Shown here piece by piece: positions 6,258-12,880 of a DNA stretch of 12,880 nt. A program made the translations under genes and the position numbers. Below the pieces are notes generated by a model, which had not been told where the DNA came from, ran no database searches, and saw nothing but the letters and a program-made list of their open reading frames with translations. Within the stretch, counting starts at the first letter, position 1. Every line of letters begins with the position of its first letter. Origin of the DNA: Anaerolineales bacterium UBA2317 (GTDB lineage: Bacteria > Chloroflexota > Anaerolineae > Anaerolineales > Villigracilaceae); NCBI GenBank assembly GCA_002345215.1, contig DDVH01000024.1, positions 59,904 through 72,783 of the forward strand, read 5' to 3'.

Positions 6258-8681
6258 TTACTGCTCTCCAGCCCCATACAACCTTCTATAAATTACAAAA
6301 ATTTCATAGATATTCCTAATGTAATTTCTCGTCTCTTCAAAACGCACAGATTCTAAAAATAAATCGGGGTCATCACCAGCCAGTTCTTTCCATGCAAGTG
6401 AGTTGCCAGGTCCGCCGTTGTAGGCGGCGAGCGTGGCGTAGATATCTCCATTAAACAATGTGCGATTTTTTGCAAGGTAATGCGTCCCAAACATAATGCT
6501 GACGTACGGACGATACAAATCATCAGATGTGTAATCCAGTGGTTTGCCTAATTCAGAAGCGATTTGTGCGCCAGTGGTCGGGATGACTTGCATCAATCCG
6601 CGTGCATCGGCGACAGAACTGACGAAACCTTCAAATAAACTTTCTTGACGAATCACGCTATACACAAATAATGGGTCAAGTCCATTTTTTTGCGCTTCGG
6701 GATTTACTAACTCTGAAAAATAATGTCCATAACGGATGCGACTGAAATAAGCAGGTGCCATCATAGATTCGGCATGAGTGCTTAGCCCGGCAATTGTCAA
6801 AATTTGGCGGGCTGAAAAAATCGCCACGCGATACATGCCTACGTCTAATAAATAATTTGTTAAGCGAAAACTATTTACTGCATCGGCTTGGGTTTCTAAT
6901 TGTGTGCGTAAATTTTCATATTCAGCGCGGGCTTCGTTATAAAAACCCAGGTCCCAAAACTCTTTGGCGCGAATGATGCGTTCGTCTGATGCTAAAGGAC
7001 CAAGATTGCTCAAATCTATATCATTTCCTAAATTAAATGTTAATCGCATCCATACTTCGGCGTCGGCGCGTTCTTGTTCGAAATTTGGCGTGTTGGTGAT
7101 TGTCACTGGCGCAAACGGAGCCCGCCCCAATAACAAATCTCTGGCTCGTTCACTGTAATAGCCACCTGAGTTTTTGTTTTGACCATCACGCCAAGCAGTT
7201 TCTGCGGAGGCAATGTCACCTAATTGTTGATACGTTTTGCCAATCCACAACAAGGCTCGGGCTTGGTCACTGGCTGAGGTGGCAGAAGCAAGACTGCGGT
7301 TGAAAGAAGCGAGGGCGAGGTCATATTGTCCGCGCCGATAATCTAAAATCCCCATCATAAAAATTGCTAGCGGTGCTTCTTGTGAGCCGGGATATTCATT
7401 GGCTAAACGCGACCATGTTTCAATGGCTTTATCAATTTGGTTTCCGCGTTCGTAAATGCGCCCAGCACTAAACAAATAAGAACTTGAGATGGTGCTAGTG
7501 GGTGCATTGCGCACAAACTCTAACAAAGTTTCTGCAGCGCGAGTGTAATCATTTTTTTGCGCCCATAAAATAAATGCTTTTTCACCCCATGCATCTGCCC
7601 AATTGGGGTGAGCGGGATAATTCGCAATAAAAAAATCGTAATCAACAAGGGCTTCATCGTATAAACTTAAATTGCTTTTTGATAAGGCGCGATAATAATA
7701 CGCAGTGCCATCATTATCAGTTGGGTTGGTTTGTAGATAACGGTCAAAGGCGGCAATGCCCACAGCATATTGACCTGCAAAATAATCAACGCGACCACGT
7801 TGCAATTCGCTGACTGTTCCACCCAAATCAAGCACTGCCACTAAACTTAGATAGGCATAATATGAAAGCGGATAATTGTTGACTGCAAATTTGAATCGTT
7901 CAATCGCCGCCTCATTCTGACCTTGTGCCTGATGCGCCAACCCAATCTCATACACCGCCTGAGCCTTGATGTAATCATTCGGTGCACGCGCAATAATGCC
8001 TTCATATAATGCAATTGCCTCAACATAATTGCCTAAGCCTTTTTGTGAGGCGGCGGCTTTCATATCTACTTGAATATCGTCACTTAATGATGGGGCTTGA
8101 ATTGAAGCATTGTAAGCAGAAAATGCACTCGCATAATCTTTGGCGTTATACAACGCATCACCGCGTAATTCTTGCACATACGCATCTATATAACCGGGAC
8201 GTAAGACTAAATACGTCTGCCACGCATCTGCCGCAGATTGATAATTTTCTAAACGATAATAAACAAAACCTTGTAAGAAATATGCTTGTGCCGCATGAAC
8301 CGATTGCGGATATTCTGTAATTAAACTTTGTAAAGCGGTTAATGCTTCGTTGTTTCTGCCTTCGGAAAAATAAATGCGGGCTTCACCCCATTTTGCATTT
8401 GCACGAATTTCAGGGTCAGGTGAATCTTGCAAGGCAATTTGATATTGCAATAATGCAGAATCATAATCACCATAAAACAAAGCCAAATCACCAACGCCCA
8501 CGCGTTCTGTGATTAATGGAGTCGGTGTAACTGTTGGTGTGAATGTAGAAGTTGGTAAAGCAGAAGGGTCTGGCGTTAACGTCCAGCCGGGAGGAATGCT
8601 TGGCAAATTGGGCGAAATAGAACAAGCCAAAGTGACAATTGCCAGCCAAACCATAAAGAGTGCACGAATATTTTTCTTCAT
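6258..8681 (-). CDS. TPR-repeat lytic murein transglycosylase lipoprotein
   Basis: An 807-residue secreted, probably lipid-anchored enzyme that cleaves glycan strands to 1,6-anhydro products. The N-terminus MKKNIRALFMVWLAIVTLAC is a signal with a likely lipobox Cys20. A Thr/Pro-rich linker follows (residues 30-55). Residues of roughly 60-640 are helical tetratricopeptide-like repeats (for example YFSEGRNNEALTAL, ALYEGIIARAPNDY). The C-terminal SLT domain (about 650-807) has VIRQES with catalytic Glu680, ARGLMQVIPTTG, AAYNGGPGN and ETRNYIRNIYE. This is Slt70-like but with a longer repeat region than E. coli Slt. I chose ATG at 8681 because the signal begins there and a promoter abuts it; an in-frame ATG at 8720 would add 13 non-signal residues and lies upstream of that promoter. 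Confidence 0.93.
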   Translation of the reverse strand: MKKNIRALFMVWLAIVTLACSISPNLPSIPPGWTLTPDPSALPTSTFTPTVTPTPLITERVGVGDLALFYGDYDSALLQYQIALQDSPDPEIRANAKWGEARIYFSEGRNNEALTALQSLITEYPQSVHAAQAYFLQGFVYYRLENYQSAADAWQTYLVLRPGYIDAYVQELRGDALYNAKDYASAFSAYNASIQAPSLSDDIQVDMKAAASQKGLGNYVEAIALYEGIIARAPNDYIKAQAVYEIGLAHQAQGQNEAAIERFKFAVNNYPLSYYAYLSLVAVLDLGGTVSELQRGRVDYFAGQYAVGIAAFDRYLQTNPTDNDGTAYYYRALSKSNLSLYDEALVDYDFFIANYPAHPNWADAWGEKAFILWAQKNDYTRAAETLLEFVRNAPTSTISSSYLFSAGRIYERGNQIDKAIETWSRLANEYPGSQEAPLAIFMMGILDYRRGQYDLALASFNRSLASATSASDQARALLWIGKTYQQLGDIASAETAWRDGQNKNSGGYYSERARDLLLGRAPFAPVTITNTPNFEQERADAEVWMRLTFNLGNDIDLSNLGPLASDERIIRAKEFWDLGFYNEARAEYENLRTQLETQADAVNSFRLTNYLLDVGMYRVAIFSARQILTIAGLSTHAESMMAPAYFSRIRYGHYFSELVNPEAQKNGLDPLFVYSVIRQESLFEGFVSSVADARGLMQVIPTTGAQIASELGKPLDYTSDDLYRPYVSIMFGTHYLAKNRTLFNGDIYATLAAYNGGPGNSLAWKELAGDDPDLFLESVRFEETRNYIRNIYEIFVIYRRLYGAGEQ

Positions 8682-8687
8682 CCTAGT

Positions 8688-8716
8688 TTTATAACGGCAA
8701 AAGATAGGCGCGTCAA
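8688..8716 (-). promoter_or_regulatory. Strong sigma70-like leaderless promoter of the lytic transglycosylase
   Basis: On the - strand, TTGACG (8716-8711) is followed by exactly 17 bases and TATAAA (8693-8688). Six bases then lead to the ATG at 8681. With the usual -10 to start distance, transcription begins at the A of the ATG. The only ribosome-site-like bases are AGG directly touching the ATG, too close to work. This supports both the leaderless mRNA and the choice of start codon. Confidence 0.65.
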
Positions 8717-8735
8717 GCAAGCCTATTAATCAGGT

Positions 8736-8741
8736 TATAAT
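8736..8741 (+). promoter_or_regulatory. -10 element of mtnA, leaderless arrangement
   Basis: A perfect TATAAT lies six bases upstream of the mtnA ATG (8748), so the transcript should start at or beside the start codon. The -35 region (about 8712-8718) is poor and coincides with the -35 of the divergent transglycosylase promoter. The two promoters therefore share bases and may compete or be co-regulated. Confidence 0.55.
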
Positions 8742-8747
8742 CTTAAA

Positions 8748-9800
8748 ATGCGTTCCGTTTTTTGGGAAAACAACCAACTCAAAATGATTGACCAACGCAT
8801 TTTGCCTGCGCGTTTTGAAATCGTTTCATTTAATAAACATAAACAAGTTGCTGAAGCAATAAAAAATATGACAGTGCGTGGAGCACCTGCTATCGGAGCC
8901 GCCGCCGCATTTGGGCTTGCACTTGCAGGATATGAATCCGCTTCATCATCACGGGCAGACCTGCTCGCTGACCTTAGACATGCGGCTACTGTTTTGAAAG
9001 ACTCGCGTCCTACCGCAGTGAATCTTGCTTGGGCGGTGGATAGAGTTATGGGTGTAGTAGCAAATATCCCCGAAGGAAGCAGCGCGGATGAACTTCGTCA
9101 AATTGTTTTGGATGAAGCACAAAAAATCGCAGATGAAGATGTAGAAATTAATAAACGTATGGCAGAACATGGTGCAACGTTAATCAATGATGGCGATACG
9201 ATTATTCATCATTGCAATACGGGCGCGTTAGCAACTGTGGATTGGGGAACAGCGTTGGGTGTGATTCACACAGCGCATGAGCAAGGAAAAAAGATTCATG
9301 TGTTGGTAGATGAAACGCGCCCGCGTTTGCAAGGCGCGAGATTAACGGCGTGGGAATTAGAGCAATATGGAATTTCTTATGAAATTATCAGCGATAATAT
9401 GTCGGGTTATTTTTTGAAAACAGGCAAAGTGCAAAAATGTTTTGTCGGGTCAGATAGAACAACTGCAAATGGTGATGTTGCTAATAAAATTGGAACATAT
9501 ATGTTGGCACTCGCGGCGCATGATAATGGTGTTCCGTTTTATCCTGTTGTGCCAACCTCAACCATTGATTTATCACTCGCAAGCGGTGATTTGATTCCGA
9601 TTGAAGAACGTAATCCAAATGAAGTGTTGGATATTCAATTTCAAGGCGAATCTGTTACGCCCAAAAATGCCAAAGCCCGCAACCCAGCCTTTGATGTAAC
9701 CCCGAATCGTTTGGTGACTGGTATTGTTACTGAAAATGGAATTGCATATCCACCGTTTGAAGTGAGTTTGAGAAAATTGACGATGGACGATAGACCGTAG
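8748..9800 (+). CDS. mtnA: S-methyl-5-thioribose-1-phosphate isomerase
   Basis: This 350-residue enzyme converts 5-methylthioribose-1-phosphate to 5-methylthioribulose-1-phosphate in the salvage of methylthioadenosine. It belongs to the eIF2B-alpha-like family. Motifs appear in family order: MTVRGAPAIGAAAAFGLAL, HHCNTGALAT with catalytic Cys156, VDETRPRLQGARLTAWEL, VGSDRTTANGDVANKIGTY with catalytic Asp236, PFYPVVPTSTID, IEERNP and NPAFDVTPNRLVTGIVTENG. The presence of both Cys and Asp separates it from eIF2B subunits and ribose-1,5-bisphosphate isomerases. The length is typical. The last codons (MDDRP-stop) lie inside a heptamer palindrome that forms the terminator. No mtnP/mtnB/mtnD/mtnC lies nearby, so the rest of the pathway must be elsewhere or different. 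Confidence 0.95.
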   Translation: MRSVFWENNQLKMIDQRILPARFEIVSFNKHKQVAEAIKNMTVRGAPAIGAAAAFGLALAGYESASSSRADLLADLRHAATVLKDSRPTAVNLAWAVDRVMGVVANIPEGSSADELRQIVLDEAQKIADEDVEINKRMAEHGATLINDGDTIIHHCNTGALATVDWGTALGVIHTAHEQGKKIHVLVDETRPRLQGARLTAWELEQYGISYEIISDNMSGYFLKTGKVQKCFVGSDRTTANGDVANKIGTYMLALAAHDNGVPFYPVVPTSTIDLSLASGDLIPIEERNPNEVLDIQFQGESVTPKNAKARNPAFDVTPNRLVTGIVTENGIAYPPFEVSLRKLTMDDRP

Positions 9801-9836
9801 ACCGTGTTAAACCGTCTATGGTCTACGGTCTGTTTT
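9783..9836. terminator. Heptamer-built inverted repeat / terminator overlapping the mtnA stop
   Basis: AGACCGTAGACC (9792-9803) is a perfect inverse complement of GGTCTACGGTCT (9820-9831), followed by GTTTTC. The TAG stop (9798-9800) lies inside the left arm. The left side is a tandem of related heptamers (ATGGACG, ATAGACC, GTAGACC; 9783-9803), and the right side carries their inverse complements with small changes. It works as a plausible intrinsic terminator with a short T-run, but its heptamer build and overlap with coding sequence suggest an inserted palindromic repeat. Confidence 0.6.
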
Positions 9837-9850
9837 CATTGCTAAAAAAC

Positions 9851-9879
9851 TTTACATCTATAAAACCTCGTGATAAACT
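9851..9879 (+). promoter_or_regulatory. Candidate promoter for adoK
   Basis: TTTACA (9851-9856), a 17-base spacer, then TAAACT (9874-9879). The -35 matches five of six bases and the -10 four of six. Transcription would begin near 9886 and give a leader of about 55 bases containing the hairpin at 9901-9922. An overlapping small hairpin, CGTGA (9869-9873) with TCACG (9879-9883), could be an operator-like dyad. Confidence 0.3.
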
Positions 9880-9900
9880 CACGAAAGTTAGAAAATTTAT

Positions 9901-9926
9901 GGCGCACTCACCCGAGTGCGCCTTTT
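9901..9926 (+). terminator. Intrinsic-terminator-like hairpin just before adoK
   Basis: GGCGCACTC (9901-9909), a four-base loop, then GAGTGCGCC (9914-9922) and TTTT (9923-9926). The stem is nine perfect base pairs and G/C-rich. It ends only 14 bases before the adoK ATG, leaving little room for a promoter after it. It could be an attenuator in the adoK leader, or a second mtnA terminator with an adoK promoter overlapping it. Confidence 0.6.
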
Positions 9927-9940
9927 ACTGCGAGTAAATA

Positions 9941-10897
9941 ATGGACATTCTCTTAACAGGCTCTGTCGCTTACGATTATTTGATGACCTTCCCCGGTCAT
10001 TTCAAAGAACAAATTTTGCCCACCCGTTTGGAATCTATCAGTCTTTCGTTTTTGGTGGATTCCATGTCAAAACAACGTGGTGGAATTGCACCAAATATCG
10101 CTTACACCATGGCATTGCTTGGTCGCAAGCCACGTGTGATGGCAACAGTGGGTATGGACTTTGAAGATTATCGCGAGTGGCTTGAAGCAAAAGGTGTGGA
10201 TACTTCTTTAATGAAAGTGGTTACTGGATTATTCACCGCTTCTTTCTTCGCCACAACTGACCATGCATCCGCACAGATTGCTTCGTTTTACCCGGGGGCG
10301 ATGGCTCATTCTGCTACACAATCCATCAAAGAATTAGATAAAAAACCAGATTTAGTTGTCGTATCACCATCAGCACCGGATGCGATGATGAAATTTCCTG
10401 CCGAATGCCGTGAATTAGGAATCCCATATTTATATGACCCGAGCCAACAAATTTTGAGACTCGAAGGCAATGAACTTGCTCGTGACATGGAAGGTGCGGA
10501 ATTTTTATTTTGTAACGATTACGAGTTTGGATTAATCTCCAAAAAAACTGGTTGGAGTTTAGACCAAATCCTTGAACATGTAAAAGTATTGGTCATCACA
10601 CGTGGCAAAGATGGTGCAGATTTATATACCGATGGTATTTCTGTTCATATTCCCACAGTACCAGAAGATGAAATTGTAGACCCAACTGGTGTGGGCGATG
10701 CTTTTCGAGGCGGATTTTTATCAGGCTATTCACATGGCTTTGATTGGAAGTTATGTGGTGAAATTGGTTCATTAGCGGCTGTGTATTGTTTAGAGCAAAA
10801 AGGTCCACAAAGCCATGCTTACACAAGAGAAGATTTTGTGAATCGTTTCCGTAAACATTTTGATGATGATAAGAAGTTAGATACTTTATTGAAATAA
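9941..10897 (+). CDS. adoK: Adenosine kinase, PfkB (ribokinase) family
   Basis: This 318-residue PfkB-family kinase is best explained as adenosine kinase (adenosine + ATP to AMP + ADP). The N-terminus resembles, from memory, the mycobacterial AdoK in many positions: MDILLTGSVAYDYLMTFPG, KEQILP, ISLSFLVD, then the PfkB signature RGGIAPNIAYTMALLG (Arg46-Gly48) and IASFYPGAM. The C-terminal signature DPTGVGDAFRGGF supplies the anion hole and catalytic base Asp253. It lies immediately before S-adenosylhomocysteine hydrolase, whose product is adenosine, which supports the substrate. Only a weak GAG ribosome site (9932-9934) precedes the ATG. A different PfkB sugar or nucleoside substrate remains possible, but the AdoK-like stretches make it unlikely. 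Confidence 0.88.
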   Translation: MDILLTGSVAYDYLMTFPGHFKEQILPTRLESISLSFLVDSMSKQRGGIAPNIAYTMALLGRKPRVMATVGMDFEDYREWLEAKGVDTSLMKVVTGLFTASFFATTDHASAQIASFYPGAMAHSATQSIKELDKKPDLVVVSPSAPDAMMKFPAECRELGIPYLYDPSQQILRLEGNELARDMEGAEFLFCNDYEFGLISKKTGWSLDQILEHVKVLVITRGKDGADLYTDGISVHIPTVPEDEIVDPTGVGDAFRGGFLSGYSHGFDWKLCGEIGSLAAVYCLEQKGPQSHAYTREDFVNRFRKHFDDDKKLDTLLK

Positions 10898-11093
10898 AAA
10901 TCTATTTAGATTCGTTGGTTAAGCTGGCAGTGTTCGCCTTGATGCCGTACATACCCACTACGATTGATGTCAAGTAGTGCTAATTGTTGAGACCAACTCT
11001 AATGAAATAATCAGGGAATGTGGCAGGTGAGTTCTTCTGCGAACACGAAGAAAGAATCGTCACATCGTACTAAGTAATAAGGAGTATTAAAAA
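10898..11093 (+). promoter_or_regulatory. Possible structured leader of ahcY
   Basis: This 196-base non-coding gap contains several complementary segments. AATCT (10899-10903) pairs with AGATT (10908-10912). GTTGGT (10914-10919) pairs with ACCAAC (10992-10997), and GTGTTCGC (10930-10937) with GCGAACAC (11039-11046); these two helices cross, as in a pseudoknot. CACTAC (10956-10961) pairs with GTAGTG (10974-10979), and ATGTGGC (11018-11024) with GTCACAT (11059-11065). A possible extended -10 is TGA-AATAAT (11003-11011). A good ribosome site, AAGGAG (11079-11084), lies nine bases before the ahcY ATG. It does not match SAM-I, SAM-II, SAH or cobalamin riboswitch cores as I remember them. Stems of this size can occur by chance in 200 bases. 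Confidence 0.35.
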
Positions 11094-12425
11094 ATGAGTA
11101 ACTACGATATTAAAGACATCAATCAGGCTGAAGGTGGACGTCGCCGCATGGATTGGGCAGAACGTGAAATGCCAGTCCTTCGTTCTATTCGTGAACGCTT
11201 CAAGAAAGAAAAACCATTAAAGGGTTTGCGTGTCTCTGCTTGTTTGCATGTAACCACTGAAACTGCAAACTTGATGGTGGCATTACAAGAAGGTGGAGCA
11301 GATATTGTTTTAACTGCTTCCAATCCGCTTTCAACACAAGATGATGTCGCCGCCGCATTGGTGAATCAATTTGAAATCCCAACCTTTGCAATCAAAGGCG
11401 AAGATAAAGTCACTTACTTCAAACACATCCGTGCCGCATTGGAACACAAACCACACATGACCATGGATGATGGCGCTGATTTGGTGTCTTCACTTTTCTT
11501 TATTGAAATGGGACGTTTTGAAAAGCTTGAACCATCTTTAGGTGCTTGGGCAAAAGGCTTGAAAGACGAAGAACGAAAACAAATGCTCAAAGAAGTTATT
11601 GGTGGAACAGAAGAAACCACTACAGGCGTTATCCGCTTGAAGGCGATGGAAAAAGATGGCGTGTTGAAATTCCCAGTTATCGCTGTGAATGATGCGTTGA
11701 CCAAACATCTGTTTGACAATCGCTATGGCACAGGTCAATCAACAGTAGATGGAATCATCCGCGCAACCAATGTGTTGCTCGCTGGTAAAACATTTGTTGT
11801 GGCTGGTTACGGCTGGTGTGGACGTGGTCTCGCCTCCCGCGCACGCGGTATGGGCGCACATGTTATCGTCACTGAAACTGACCCAATGAAAGCACTTGAA
11901 GCCGTGATGGATGGTTATCAAGTAATGACCATGACCGAAGCCTCCAAAATTGGTGACATCTTCTGTACAGTCACTGGTGATATCAACGTGTTGGATAAAC
12001 ATCATTTTGAAGTGATGAAAGATGGCGCCATTGTTGCAAATTCTGGTCACTTCAATGTTGAAATTAACATCCCTGCTTTAGAAGCCATGAGCAAAGGCAA
12101 GCCAACTCTTGTTCGCCCATTTGTTGAACAATATCTTACAAAAGATGGACGCAAGATTAACATCCTCGGTGAAGGTCGTTTGATTAACCTCGCCTCTGCC
12201 GAAGGTCATCCTGCTTCTGTTATGGATATGTCTTTCGCCAACCAAGCATTGTCTGCTGAATACATGGCAAAGAATGCTGATAAATTAGAAAAGAAAGTCT
12301 ATTCCGTCCCAACAGAAATTGATAACGAAATTGCTCGCCTCAAACTTGAATCAATGGGCGTGAAGATTGATAAACTCACCGACGAACAACTTCATTACCT
12401 CAATTCTTGGGAAGAAGGCACTTAG
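11094..12425 (+). CDS. ahcY: S-adenosylhomocysteine hydrolase (short C-terminus type)
   Basis: A 443-residue NAD-dependent enzyme that reversibly splits S-adenosylhomocysteine into homocysteine and adenosine, removing the methyltransferase inhibitor. Substrate-site motifs: CLHVTTETA (His52), MTMDDGADL (Asp125/126), GGTEETTTG (Glu173/174), VNDALTKHLFDN (Lys204, Asp208) and NSGHFNVEI (His319). The NAD-binding GYGWCGRG starts at Gly238. AEGHPASVMDMSFANQ is also present. The protein ends in YLNSWEEGT and lacks the Lys- and Tyr-bearing KPDHYRY tail of most bacterial and eukaryotic enzymes; it also has SNPLSTQDD where those have CNIFSTQDH. Both traits fit the archaeal/Thermotoga-like clade. Some archaeal members prefer S-inosylhomocysteine, but adenosine kinase next door favours the normal substrate. 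Confidence 0.95.
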   Translation: MSNYDIKDINQAEGGRRRMDWAEREMPVLRSIRERFKKEKPLKGLRVSACLHVTTETANLMVALQEGGADIVLTASNPLSTQDDVAAALVNQFEIPTFAIKGEDKVTYFKHIRAALEHKPHMTMDDGADLVSSLFFIEMGRFEKLEPSLGAWAKGLKDEERKQMLKEVIGGTEETTTGVIRLKAMEKDGVLKFPVIAVNDALTKHLFDNRYGTGQSTVDGIIRATNVLLAGKTFVVAGYGWCGRGLASRARGMGAHVIVTETDPMKALEAVMDGYQVMTMTEASKIGDIFCTVTGDINVLDKHHFEVMKDGAIVANSGHFNVEINIPALEAMSKGKPTLVRPFVEQYLTKDGRKINILGEGRLINLASAEGHPASVMDMSFANQALSAEYMAKNADKLEKKVYSVPTEIDNEIARLKLESMGVKIDKLTDEQLHYLNSWEEGT

Positions 12426-12441
12426 TCAATTTTTGATTGAC
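12425..12441. repeat. Small hairpin directly after the ahcY stop
   Basis: GTCAAT (12425-12430) and ATTGAC (12436-12441) are perfect inverse complements with a five-base loop, starting at the last base of the ahcY stop codon. It has no T-run of its own and sits just ahead of the strong terminator. It may help stabilise or pause the transcript. Confidence 0.35.
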
Positions 12442-12455
12442 GATTGTTGTTTTAT

Positions 12456-12492
12456 AAAAAAGCCTTGCGGATAAAATCCGCAAGGCTTTTTT
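12456..12492. terminator. Strong bidirectional intrinsic terminator
   Basis: AGCCTTGCGGAT (12461-12472) and ATCCGCAAGGCT (12476-12487) form a perfect 12-bp stem with an AAA loop, flanked by an A-run on the left and a T-run on the right that extend the pairing. Both strands present a G/C-rich hairpin followed by T residues. It therefore ends ahcY on the + strand and the convergent FN3 protein gene on the - strand. Confidence 0.95.
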
Positions 12493-12516
12493 GTTTCACA
12501 TACTAATCACATTAAA

Positions 12517-12880
12517 TTATTGGCATTGTACTGTTGCATCTTTTTGGCTTGATTTTCCTGCACTATTGTAAGCCTCAATTGCATAAGTGAAGACTGCTGG
12601 GCTTCCTGGTGGTGGAACAATTGGTATGGTTGTGTTGTATGTATAGCTAGTTACGTCAGCCGCTAAGGCGACAATTTCAACGCCATTTTCATAAATACGA
12701 TATCCAGACTCATTATTGGCAACATCATTCCAAGTCAACTTTACGGTAACGTCATACTTAAGAGTAATGCCATTTATATTACAAGTTTTATCATCTACCT
12801 TAAAGTTGGTTGGTGCGGCAGGTAAAGAAGGCGTTGGTGTAGGCGGCACAGGATATTCAGGCAAATTAGCAGTGTTACCA
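12517..12880 (-). CDS. Fibronectin type III domain surface protein (C-terminal end only)
   Basis: The frame stays open to the right edge, so this is the last 121 codons of a longer protein. A Pro/Thr-rich linker (YPVPPTPTPSLPAAP) leads into one fibronectin type III-like domain: PTNFKV, VKLTWNDVANNESGYRIYENG, TSYTYNT, FTYAIEAYNSAGKSS, and the end ATVQCQ. The WNDV and GYRIY strands and the YAIEAYNSAG strand are typical of FN3. Two cysteines, one in DKTCNI and one near the end (VQCQ), could form a disulfide, consistent with export. Such domains usually sit on secreted enzymes or adhesins in soil and sludge bacteria. The catalytic or binding part lies outside the window. A TTG at 12862-12864 is an in-frame codon rather than a likely start. 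Confidence 0.75.
   Translation of the reverse strand, partial: GNTANLPEYPVPPTPTPSLPAAPTNFKVDDKTCNINGITLKYDVTVKLTWNDVANNESGYRIYENGVEIVALAADVTSYTYNTTIPIVPPPGSPAVFTYAIEAYNSAGKSSQKDATVQCQ

Noticed and set aside
8682..8720. Upstream ATG at 8720 for the lytic transglycosylase.
   Set aside because: It would put 13 polar residues before the signal peptide, and the strong promoter lies downstream of it, so the transcript would not contain it.
10942..10977. A possible 11-codon leader peptide (MPYIPTTIDVK) in the ahcY leader.
   Set aside because: It has no ribosome site, no runs of Met, Ser or other telling codons, and overlaps the possible RNA helices; such a short frame is expected by chance.
10898..11093. 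Known SAM, SAH or cobalamin riboswitch.
   Set aside because: A piece like AATCAGGGAA recalls the cobalamin core, but the following GGTG...CCC parts and the ACTGT segment are missing. SAM-I and SAH cores are also absent. I therefore call it only a possible leader.
11739..12050. A 103-codon open frame on the - strand inside ahcY, with many Cys and His residues.
   Set aside because: It is antisense to a highly conserved enzyme gene, has no family motif and no ribosome site; it is a shadow of ahcY codon use.
1..12880. Defence system, prophage, CRISPR array or insertion sequence.
   Set aside because: No regular spaced repeats, transposase, integrase, nuclease, toxin or phage motif was found on either strand; all long frames are explained by housekeeping or envelope genes.

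Overview
The window looks like chromosomal DNA of a Gram-negative-style or monoderm environmental bacterium with moderately A/T-rich DNA. My best guess is Chloroflexota, class Anaerolineae. The guess rests on Thr/Pro-rich linkers after lipoprotein signals, the mix of gene families, and short interspersed palindromes that I associate from memory with that group. No rRNA, tRNA, CRISPR array, transposase or phage gene is visible. This is mostly housekeeping DNA, and its novelty lies in control regions and protein variants rather than in a new system.

Left part (1-5618, all + strand): the end of an alpha/beta-hydrolase is followed by a palindromic repeat. Next come a Tat-exported L,D-transpeptidase, a CcdA-type membrane thiol transporter, a fusion of a monothiol glutaredoxin-like domain to a DUF2085 membrane domain, and pgeF. 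After two more palindromes come yggS, yggT and a DUF167 (YggU) gene with overlapping or very short junctions. The order pgeF-yggS-yggT resembles the ylm cell-division cluster of Gram-positive bacteria, without sepF. The theme is envelope building and quality control: peptidoglycan cross-linking, extracytoplasmic thiol redox, peptidoglycan editing and PLP homeostasis.

Middle (5661-8681): a small DUF6174-like lipoprotein converges on a large TPR-containing lytic transglycosylase lipoprotein on the - strand. The transglycosylase and the next gene, mtnA, are divergent across a 66-base gap holding two promoters. In both, the -10 hexamer lies six bases before the ATG, which implies leaderless mRNAs. 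yggS has the same arrangement.

Right part (8748-12425, + strand): mtnA (methylthioribose-1-phosphate isomerase), an adenosine kinase of the actinobacterial AdoK type, and S-adenosylhomocysteine hydrolase. Together they recycle by-products of S-adenosylmethionine: MTA towards methionine, SAH to homocysteine plus adenosine, and adenosine to AMP. Each gap holds potential RNA structure: a heptamer-based terminator overlapping the mtnA stop, a terminator-like hairpin 14 bases before the adoK ATG, and a 196-base possibly folded leader before ahcY. A strong bidirectional terminator separates ahcY from the C-terminal end of a convergent fibronectin type III surface protein that runs off the right edge.
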